Source: an uncultured Ruminococcus sp. (lineage in GTDB: Bacteria > Bacillota > Clostridia > Oscillospirales > Acutalibacteraceae). Taken from it: 46,213 nt of DNA. Every line of letters begins with the position of its first letter. The stretch's first letter is position 1. A model generated the notes under the pieces. The model worked only from the letters and a program-made list of their open reading frames with translations, was not told where the DNA came from and made no database searches. Below, in pieces: positions 40,049 through 46,213 of the stretch. Position numbers and translations under genes: made by a program. Where the stretch lies: contig CADCOE010000041.1 of NCBI GenBank assembly GCA_902802985.1, forward strand, positions 1-46,213, given 5' to 3'.

Positions 40049-40240
40049 ATGAGTAGGAAAAAACATTTTTCCAAAGACAATACTCCGTTTTATCAGTCGG
40101 ACGGCAGTCATACCAATGATGATGACCCGTATTGTGTAGACGAATATATGGATTTTGTTTCTAACGGAAGAACTGACAACGAAAGAGTCGAAGCGCAGGA
40201 ATATTATAACGATTATCTTTCCGAAAAGCCGGAGTCATAA
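40049..40240 (+). CDS. Small acidic hypothetical protein
   Basis: 63 residues starting at the ATG at 40049, 8 bp after an AAAGGTGG site. A basic start (S-R-K-K-H) leads to an Asp/Glu/Tyr-rich remainder (D-D-D-P-Y-C-V-D-E-Y and E-A-Q-E-Y-Y-N-D-Y), predicted soluble. No family recognised. The good ribosome binding site and the strong terminator right after the stop support a real gene. A loose TTGTAT-19-TATACT promoter (39994-40024) is possible. Confidence 0.62.
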   Translation: MSRKKHFSKDNTPFYQSDGSHTNDDDPYCVDEYMDFVSNGRTDNERVEAQEYYNDYLSEKPES

Positions 40241-40243
40241 ACA

Positions 40244-40283
40244 AAACAGAGAGCTTATCCGTTTGAGGATAAGCTCTCTGTTT
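40244..40283. terminator. Bidirectional terminator between convergent genes
   Basis: A perfect 17-bp stem (40244-40260 with 40267-40283) and 6-nt loop, with A-run on the left and T-run on the right. It serves the small gene ending at 40240 (+) and the glycosidase ending at 40291 (-). Confidence 0.92.
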
Positions 40284-40290
40284 ATATTCA

Positions 40291-42228
40291 TCAGTCATTT
40301 TGTTCGACTGCTGCCGTGATTGGCGTTTTTTCGGTTTCATCTTCAATGGGAAGGGGTTTTTCGGGTGTTTTGATTTTGACAAAAGCACATCCGTTGGGTT
40401 CGATTGTCAGTTCGTCTCCCTCCAAAGAGGTATTCATAAAGGTTTCGCCGCCGATAAATTCCTCGGGGACCCGGAATTGGATGGGATAATGTGCTGCATT
40501 AAATACGCACAGCAGCATATCATTTTTATCTTCACGAATATAACCCATTGTACGTTCGGTTGAGCCGAACTCACGCAGATCACCGTCTTTCAAACAGGAA
40601 CAGACAGCTCTCATTTTGCCAAGTTCTTTGAACCATTCGATCAATGCTTTATCCTCGTGCCCCCACGGATAAGTGGCACGGTTAAACGGGTCTTTGTAGC
40701 CTTCTACACCTGCTTCGTCACCGTAATAAATACACGGTACACCGGGAAGCGTATATAGGATACCGGCAGCTACTCTCATTCGTTTTAATCCGTATTCACG
40801 TTGTTCAGGGCTGAGTCTGGTTGCTGCCTGCCACTCACGTCCTCTTCCGTTCTGACGTTCACCGGCAAGAAGTGTGATAATACGTTCGGTGTCGTGTGTG
40901 CCGAGCAGGTTCATCAGACAACGAATGACAGGACGAGGATAATTCTCAAGTATATTAAGGACGATCTCGATCATATCACGACCGTTGCCGCAGTCAAGAA
41001 AACCGAGTATAGCGTCTCTGAACGGATAGTTCATCACACTGTCCAGTTCTTTTCCATAAAGGAAGCGTCGGCGTGAACCATAGCTTTCTTTGTTGGAGGC
41101 GTCCTCCCAGACTTCACCGAGCAGGAGGGCGTCGCTGTTTTCGGCTTTGACGGCTTCACGAATATATTCGATAAATTCATCCGGCAGTTCATCGGCTACA
41201 TCCAATCGCCAGCCGCTGTTGCCGTTTTTGATCCATTTGCGGATAATGCCGTTTTCACCGTTGATATATTCGTTGAATGAGCTGGAAAGTTCTTCTACTT
41301 CGGGAAGGGTATGAAATCCCCACCAAGAGTTATATATGTTTGGCCATTCGATGAACTTAAACCATGTATAATAAGGTGATTCCTTTGAATTATAAGCACC
41401 ATTGTTAGGATAACGGTTCTCACGGTTAAAATATTTGCTGTCGCTGCCCGTATGACTGAATACACCGTCATTGATAACGTGTATTCCCAGTTTTTTGGCT
41501 TCGCTGCACAGTTCTCTGAAATCCTCTTCTGTACCGAGTACAGGGTCAATTTTTTCATAATCTCCTGTATCATAGCGGTGATTGGAATATGCTTCAAATA
41601 TGGGATTGAGGTAGATACACGTAACGCCCAGCTCTTTGAGGTAAGGCAATTTCATTGTAATTCCTTTCAGATCCCCTTGAAAAAAGTCGGAGTTGGTAAT
41701 CATACCGTGCTCATTGGGACGCCAGTCAGGAATAGTGTTCCAGTCGTCGTGTAGCTTTTTGTCGGAATAGACGCCGGTTTTCTTTTCACCGGAAAAATAA
41801 AATCTGTCAGGAAAAATTTGATACATAACGCCGCCCGGCAGCCAGGAAGGTGTTTCAAAATCCTTTTCGTAGCACAGCAACTGAAAGCGAGGATCGTGAT
41901 CTGTCTGTGACAAATAGCCTTCACTGCCGTAACCTTTCATAATGTAGCGTCTGCCGTGACAGGTATCAACACTGAAGTGGTACCAGTAAAGACCAACTCT
42001 TTCAATGTTGACATCGCATTCCCATTGTTCAAAGTCATCGCCGACCATTCCTGCCCAGAACATTCCGTAAACTTTGGTATCGCCGTACCTGTCATCCTTC
42101 AGTGCCAGTACGGCACCGGAGCATCGCAAAGCTCGAGGCAATATAATTTTAAAATGAATACTGGTACCGAAAGGGACCGCACCTGTCGGATTTCTGTATT
42201 CTGCTTCACGAGAATTAAAAAGTTTCAT
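40291..42228 (-). CDS. GH13 alpha-glycosidase (neopullulanase/cyclomaltodextrinase type)
   Basis: 645 residues. An N-terminal beta-sandwich module (about 1-120) of the kind that precedes neopullulanases, a GH13 TIM barrel (about 130-530) and a C-terminal beta domain. It has no signal peptide, so it is cytoplasmic. Conserved GH13 blocks are Y-Q-I-F-P-D-R-F, D-G-V-F-S-H-T, G-W-R-L-D-V-A-D with nucleophile Asp343, L-L-G-E-V-W-E-D with acid/base Glu372, and G-T-H-D-T-E-R with Asp446. Expected substrates are imported maltodextrins, pullulan fragments or cyclodextrins; the exact one is not readable. AAGGGG lies 9 bp before the ATG. It has a perfect promoter (42292-42320) and ends at a strong terminator, so it is monocistronic. 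Confidence 0.9.
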   Translation of the reverse strand: MKLFNSREAEYRNPTGAVPFGTSIHFKIILPRALRCSGAVLALKDDRYGDTKVYGMFWAGMVGDDFEQWECDVNIERVGLYWYHFSVDTCHGRRYIMKGYGSEGYLSQTDHDPRFQLLCYEKDFETPSWLPGGVMYQIFPDRFYFSGEKKTGVYSDKKLHDDWNTIPDWRPNEHGMITNSDFFQGDLKGITMKLPYLKELGVTCIYLNPIFEAYSNHRYDTGDYEKIDPVLGTEEDFRELCSEAKKLGIHVINDGVFSHTGSDSKYFNRENRYPNNGAYNSKESPYYTWFKFIEWPNIYNSWWGFHTLPEVEELSSSFNEYINGENGIIRKWIKNGNSGWRLDVADELPDEFIEYIREAVKAENSDALLLGEVWEDASNKESYGSRRRFLYGKELDSVMNYPFRDAILGFLDCGNGRDMIEIVLNILENYPRPVIRCLMNLLGTHDTERIITLLAGERQNGRGREWQAATRLSPEQREYGLKRMRVAAGILYTLPGVPCIYYGDEAGVEGYKDPFNRATYPWGHEDKALIEWFKELGKMRAVCSCLKDGDLREFGSTERTMGYIREDKNDMLLCVFNAAHYPIQFRVPEEFIGGETFMNTSLEGDELTIEPNGCAFVKIKTPEKPLPIEDETEKTPITAAVEQND

Positions 42229-42291
42229 TCATCAAAACCCCTTAAAAACTTTGCTTTCAAAAATTAAAAAATTCATTTTAAGACTAAAAAT

Positions 42292-42320
42292 ATTATAATA
42301 TTTTGTTAACCTTCTGTCAA
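42292..42320 (-). promoter_or_regulatory. Perfect consensus promoter of the glycosidase gene
   Basis: Minus strand TTGACA (42320-42315), 17-bp spacer, TATAAT (42297-42292), 64 bp before the start. No clear CcpA-type operator is seen nearby. Confidence 0.88.
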
Positions 42321-42332
42321 GATACTATTCTG

Positions 42333-43586
42333 TTATAAATCAATCTGATACTGCTCAACCATGTACCATAACGGCTCTTCCACAATCGCTTCTGCACGGA
42401 TACCATCTGCGGTGTATTTCTCTGATTGCAGTGCCCCCGCTTTGCGGAGAACAGAAAGCAGGGAAGCTTTATCAAAAGGAATTAACAGAGAAAATTTTCT
42501 CAGTCGTACAGGCAAGTTCCGCTCGATTGCTCGAAGCAGTTCTTTTGTACCGATGCCGTTTTTGGCACAAATACGGACATATTCCTTCCCATTAGGCAGA
42601 TCGTCGGGATTTCCGACCAGATCGCACTTGTTGAAAACAGTAACAATGGGTCTGTCGCTACAGCCGAGATCGTACAGCAGTTGATTGGTAACATCCAGAT
42701 GCAGTTTATATTCCTTGCTGGAGGCATCACAGACATTGAGGATAATATCCGCCAGAGCCGCTTCTTCCAGCGTAGATTTGAATGCTTCCACCAAATGGTG
42801 AGGGAGCCTTCTGACCAGACCTACTGTGTCGATCATCATAACAGACACACCGTTAGGGAGCTTCAATGCCCTCGATGTTGGATCAAGGGTAGCAAAAAGC
42901 TTGTTTTCCGATAGGACGCCCGCTTGTGTGAGTGTGTTCATCAGAGTGGATTTTCCTGCGTTGGTGTAGCCCACAATAGCCACCGTGATAACACCGTCTT
43001 TTTTTCGTCTTGCACGAAGATGATCCCGTCGGTTGGTTATATGTTCCAGCTCATTTTTAAGATATTCAATTTTTCGTCTGATGTGACGTTTATCTGTTTC
43101 CAATTTTGTTTCGCCGGGACCTCTTGTGCCCACGCCGCCGCCAAGCCGTGACATTTCTTTGCCCTTACCCGAAAGTCGGGGCATCAGGTATTTCAGCTGA
43201 GCCAATTCTACTTGCAATTTACCCTCATTAGTTTTGGCTCTGATGGCAAAAATATCCAGTATCAGCATCGTGCGGTCAATCGTACGGACATCGGTTTCTG
43301 TTTCAATATTGCGTATTTGTGTAGGAGTCAGCTCTGTATCAAATACAATAAAATCAATTTCCTTTTCGGTGCAGAAATCTTTGATTTCCTGCAATCTGCC
43401 CGAACCGATACATGTAGCTCCATCAGGTTTGTCACGCTTTTGCATAATGGAAGCAACAGGCTCTGCTCCGGCGCTCTGTACCAGTTCATACAATTCATTC
43501 ATTGAGCTTTCGGCATCGTATTCTCCTGTATCAATTCCTACCAGTAATGCTTTTTGGATTTTTTCTGTATTATCGTAAAGTTCCAT
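42333..43586 (-). CDS. hflX: GTPase HflX
   Basis: 417 residues. An N-terminal HflX-specific nucleotide-binding domain (about 10-125, with G-S-G-R-L-Q-E and D-F-I-V-F-D-T-E-L-T-P-T-Q), a coiled linker (about 150-195, G-G-V-G-T-R-G-P-G-E-T-K-L-E-T-D) and a G domain with Walker A G-Y-T-N-A-G-K-S (206-213), D-T-V-G-L and N-K-C-D. The C-terminal domain ends in Y-Q-I-D-L. HflX splits stalled or heat-damaged ribosomes. The upstream 240 bp contain a TATAAT (near 43620-43635, minus) but no good -35. Upstream of the glycosidase gene on the same strand, which has its own promoter. Confidence 0.94.
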   Translation of the reverse strand: MELYDNTEKIQKALLVGIDTGEYDAESSMNELYELVQSAGAEPVASIMQKRDKPDGATCIGSGRLQEIKDFCTEKEIDFIVFDTELTPTQIRNIETETDVRTIDRTMLILDIFAIRAKTNEGKLQVELAQLKYLMPRLSGKGKEMSRLGGGVGTRGPGETKLETDKRHIRRKIEYLKNELEHITNRRDHLRARRKKDGVITVAIVGYTNAGKSTLMNTLTQAGVLSENKLFATLDPTSRALKLPNGVSVMMIDTVGLVRRLPHHLVEAFKSTLEEAALADIILNVCDASSKEYKLHLDVTNQLLYDLGCSDRPIVTVFNKCDLVGNPDDLPNGKEYVRICAKNGIGTKELLRAIERNLPVRLRKFSLLIPFDKASLLSVLRKAGALQSEKYTADGIRAEAIVEEPLWYMVEQYQIDL

Positions 43587-43827
43587 ATGATCCCCCGTTT
43601 CTTTTTTGATAAATGGTTTACCACTATTATAATATAAATCAGTATATTTTAAAAGAATTTTGTTGTAATATTGAATATAATATTTCAGGTAAGTCTGGCT
43701 TTTTTTTAATAAAAGAAACCTGTTTTTGTCGTTATTTGGTATTTAAAAATGACGATGAATATGCTACAATAGAATAAGTATATGAATTTTACGGTTCATA
43801 ATCTTGTTTAAAAGAGGTTTAGACTTT

Positions 43828-45303
43828 ATGAATAGTGAATACGATGTTCTGATTGTCGGTGCAGGTGCAGCGGGGCTTTATGCCGCACTGCAGTTTCCCG
43901 AGGAAGTGAGGGTGCTGCTGATCTCCAAAAGAGAGTTGACACTTTCCAATAGCTCACTGGCACAAGGTGGTGTAGCAGCGGTACTGGATAAAGATAACGA
44001 TAACTTTAAGCTTCATATTGCCGATACATTGATCGCAGGCAAATATAAAAATGATTTGAATGCCATTAAGGTACTTGTTGAAGAAGGTCCCAAGGATGTG
44101 CTGAAGCTGAAGGAAATGGGTGTTGCGTTTGATCTTGATCAAAACGGTCACTTGCAGATGACTTTGGAGGCAGGTCACTCTCGTCATCGAATTGTCCATC
44201 ATAAGGATTCTACGGGGCGTGCTATTGTAGATACGCTCATTGAGCAGGTAAAAATTCACCGTAATGTCGAAATATATGACAATACACTTTTGTACAAGCT
44301 TGAAAAAAACGGCAGAGGATTTGATGCCGGAATGATTTTTAAAGATGGCAGCGCAAAAGTAATTTCTGCTCATTACTGCATCTTGGCGTCAGGCGGCATC
44401 GGAAGAGTATATCCATATACCACGAACTCCGCTATTGCAACAGGAGACGGAATTACTCTTGCTTATATGCTTGGCGCTGACATTAAGCATCTTAGTTGGA
44501 TACAGTTCCATCCGACTGCGTTTGCGGCAGAAAACGACAGGGAGCGTTTTCTTATCAGTGAGGCAGTTCGTGGAGAAGGAGCTGTTTTGCTGAATTGCGA
44601 CGGAGAACGTTTTGCGTCAAAATATGATGAACGGGGTGAATTGGCACCTCGTGATGTAGTGTCCAATGCGATTATGTTGGAATCACGTGAAAAAGGCAAC
44701 GAAAAATTTTATCTTGACATTACACATAAAGATCCGGAATTTGTTAAAAATCGCTTCCCAATGATATATGAAAAGTGTCTGGAAGAAAATATTGATATTA
44801 CCAAACAGTGGATACCGATATTCCCCTGTCAGCATTATTTGATGGGAGGCATTAATGTGGACATTGATGCACGAACTAATGTTGATCGACTCTATGCAGT
44901 GGGAGAATGTTCTCATACCGGGGTGCACGGTGCCAATCGTCTGGCAAGTAATTCCTTGCTGGAGGCACTGGTATTCTCACGCAGAGCTGCCAATGATATT
45001 ATCGCTAAACTGAAAACGGAAAACAATGCTCCATTCGATAAAGAGCCGCATCAGGATAACCTTAGCGGCAATGAAATGCCGAAAGGTTTTCGTACAGAAA
45101 TACGCAGAATTATGCAGGATTGTCATTTTGTCATTCCGAAGCCCGAAGCGGTGGCGGACGGATTGAAACGTATCAATGAAATACGTGACAATATCCTGAA
45201 CGGAGGCTACACTGTCAATCAGGATTTTGTAGAAGCAAGAAGTCTTGCAACGGTGGCATCCATTGTATTGAAGGAGGTTTCAGAAGAAAATGATACTGAA
45301 TAA
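43828..45303 (+). CDS. nadB: L-aspartate oxidase
   Basis: The start is the ATG at 43828 with AGAGG about 11 bp upstream; a TTG at 43804 extends the frame but is not needed. 491 residues of the succinate dehydrogenase/fumarate reductase flavoprotein family. It oxidises aspartate to iminoaspartate for NAD synthesis, with fumarate as likely electron acceptor in anaerobes. Motifs: the FAD-binding V-G-A-G-A-A-G-L near the N-terminus, S-S-L-A-Q-G-G-V-A-A-V, G-G-I-G-R-V-Y-P-Y-T-T-N, W-I-Q-F-H-P-T-A and H-G-A-N-R-L-A-S-N-S-L-L-E. A shortened C-terminal domain is visible. Overlaps nadC by 14 bp; nadA is not in the window. Confidence 0.94.
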   Translation: MNSEYDVLIVGAGAAGLYAALQFPEEVRVLLISKRELTLSNSSLAQGGVAAVLDKDNDNFKLHIADTLIAGKYKNDLNAIKVLVEEGPKDVLKLKEMGVAFDLDQNGHLQMTLEAGHSRHRIVHHKDSTGRAIVDTLIEQVKIHRNVEIYDNTLLYKLEKNGRGFDAGMIFKDGSAKVISAHYCILASGGIGRVYPYTTNSAIATGDGITLAYMLGADIKHLSWIQFHPTAFAAENDRERFLISEAVRGEGAVLLNCDGERFASKYDERGELAPRDVVSNAIMLESREKGNEKFYLDITHKDPEFVKNRFPMIYEKCLEENIDITKQWIPIFPCQHYLMGGINVDIDARTNVDRLYAVGECSHTGVHGANRLASNSLLEALVFSRRAANDIIAKLKTENNAPFDKEPHQDNLSGNEMPKGFRTEIRRIMQDCHFVIPKPEAVADGLKRINEIRDNILNGGYTVNQDFVEARSLATVASIVLKEVSEENDTE

Positions 45304-46126
45304 AATTTATCTTGACAATCTGATCAGGACAGCTCTTCTGGAGGACATCAATTATTGTGATGTCACAACAGACTATCTTATCCCTGCTGAACAAACAGGA
45401 GAAGGTCAATTTGTTGCCAAAGCAGACGGCATTCTTTGCGGTGCAGAAGCGGCTGTCAGGGTGTTTCAACTTCTTGATGATACTGTTAAGTATGAATTGC
45501 TGAAACAGGACGGTGACGAAATCAAAAAAGGGGATGAGATCCTCAAATTGTACGGTAAGACAGCAGTGCTGCTTAAGGGCGAAAGGACTGCACTTAATCT
45601 GATACAGCATATGAGCGGTATCGCTACGGCATCCCATCGCTATGCCAAAATTGTTGAGGGAACCAATGCATCGATCGCAGATACCCGTAAGACTCTTCCC
45701 GGGCTGCGTCCCATTCAAAAATATGCAGTAATGACAGGCGGAGCCAAAAATCATCGTTATAACCTTTCTGATGCGGCAATGCTCAAAGATAATCATATTG
45801 ATGCAGCAGGCGGCATTACAGCAGCCATTACCAAGCTGCGTGCCAAGGTAGGTCATATGACCAAAATTGAAGTGGAAACCAGAAACTTTGATGAGTTGAG
45901 AGAGGCTCTCGACGCAAAAGCCGATATTATTATGCTGGATAATATGAGTCCCGAATTAATGAAACAAGCAGTGGAAATCACTGCCGGCAGAGCAGTTCTG
46001 GAAGCATCGGGCGGTATTACCGACGAAACACTTCGGGCAGTTGCCGAAAGTGGTGTGGATATTATTTCTGTGGGAGCATTGACCCATTCAGTCAAGGCTT
46101 TTGATATATCTATGTATATCCGATAA
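45290..46126 (+). CDS. nadC: Quinolinate phosphoribosyltransferase (decarboxylating)
   Basis: 278 residues, normal. It converts quinolinate and PRPP to nicotinate mononucleotide, the step after NadB/NadA. Features are D-x-T-T-D-Y-L-I-P near the N-terminus, G-E-R-T-A-L-N-L-I-Q-H-M-S-G-I-A-T, A-D-T-R-K-T-L-P-G-L-R, the K-x-V-E-T-R-N-like I-E-V-E-T-R-N, I-M-L-D-N-M-S and E-A-S-G-G-I. GGAGG lies inside the nadB end ahead of the overlapping ATG, so translation is coupled. Followed directly by the edge hairpins (46141-46202). Confidence 0.96.
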   Translation: MILNKIYLDNLIRTALLEDINYCDVTTDYLIPAEQTGEGQFVAKADGILCGAEAAVRVFQLLDDTVKYELLKQDGDEIKKGDEILKLYGKTAVLLKGERTALNLIQHMSGIATASHRYAKIVEGTNASIADTRKTLPGLRPIQKYAVMTGGAKNHRYNLSDAAMLKDNHIDAAGGITAAITKLRAKVGHMTKIEVETRNFDELREALDAKADIIMLDNMSPELMKQAVEITAGRAVLEASGGITDETLRAVAESGVDIISVGALTHSVKAFDISMYIR

Positions 46127-46140
46127 ATTTTATCCTAACT

Positions 46141-46202
46141 CGGCAAGAAGACTCCGACCTCTATAGGTCGGGGATGAATTGCCGTCAGCCCGTAAGGGCT
46201 GA
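46141..46202 (-). mobile_element. Possible terminal palindromes of an IS200/IS605 (tnpB) element
   Basis: A 6-bp outer helix CGGCAA (46141-46146)/TTGCCG (46179-46184) encloses a 7-bp hairpin (46154-46160/46165-46171, loop CTAT), and a second hairpin TCAGCCC/GGGCTGA (46185-46191/46196-46202, loop GTAA) abuts it. Read on the minus strand the sequence runs G-GCAATTCATCCCCGACC, the pattern found downstream of tnpB genes. If so, tnpB lies beyond the window on the minus strand. It may alternatively be a terminator for nadC. Confidence 0.4.
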
Positions 46203-46213
46203 AAATGCTTGAC

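Noticed and set aside
45215..45856. 213-residue open frame antisense to nadC
   Set aside because: The sense frame is a complete quinolinate phosphoribosyltransferase; the antisense frame has no family features.

Overview
The window looks like a chromosomal segment of a low-to-moderate-GC, endospore-forming Clostridia, most likely an anaerobic gut or rumen member of the Ruminococcaceae/Oscillospiraceae. Three things support this: sporulation genes (gpr, spoIIP and a sigH-type sigma factor), a fermentative gene set (acetate kinase, Na+-pump decarboxylase subunits, two-subunit class I fumarase), and Firmicutes-style lipoproteins, ribosome binding sites and near-consensus sigma-A promoters. The species is an inference. 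No rRNA, canonical tRNA, CRISPR array, phage block or complete transposon is visible.

Layout. 1-5.4 kb: the C-terminal end of a secreted tyrosine-motif repeat protein, a Ser/Glu-rich membrane protein, spoIIP and gpr (leftward), and an orphan sugar-binding lipoprotein behind a perfect promoter. 5.4-11.3 kb: a zinc-ribbon/Tyr-Gln-repeat membrane protein whose promoter is preceded by a 25-bp direct repeat, a degenerate metallo-beta-lactamase-fold protein, a parvulin lipoprotein followed by luxS, and a sirtuin. 11.4-14.3 kb: leuB, then the gamma and beta (membrane) subunits of a Na+-translocating decarboxylase. 14.5-23.1 kb: a secreted repeat protein with a transglutaminase-like domain, a mutarotase-like protein, tmcAL divergent from ackA, a small zinc-ribbon protein, a tRNA-like element, sigH and yifB.

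23.2-30 kb: a zinc-ribbon/TPR-like membrane protein, then fumarase alpha/beta followed by a CoA-ester carboxyltransferase, a biotin carrier and an oxaloacetate/pyruvate carboxyltransferase. The order resembles a 12S-1.3S-5S transcarboxylase. 30-36 kb: a PadR-HAAS-DUF4097 regulatory operon with a palindromic operator over its own promoter, then a small membrane protein and a 989-residue YhgE/Pip protein with a threefold internal repeat and a long structured leader. 36-40 kb: rplU-prp-rpmA, obgE, mrnC and metA. 40-46 kb: a small acidic protein, a GH13 glycosidase, hflX, nadB-nadC and, at the very edge, paired hairpins like the end of an IS200/IS605 element.

How genes fit together: fumarase, the carboxyltransferase trio and the distant beta/gamma Na+-pump subunits form a plausible C4-dicarboxylate module linking fumarate, malate, oxaloacetate and pyruvate to biotin-dependent CO2 transfer and sodium export. 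Acetate kinase supplies ATP and acetate beside the acetate-using tRNA ligase TmcAL. Prp is predicted to trim the L27 encoded next to it. Start codons were adjusted from the longest frame wherever a Shine-Dalgarno sequence or family alignment favoured an internal start. All family assignments are by eye; no database search was run.
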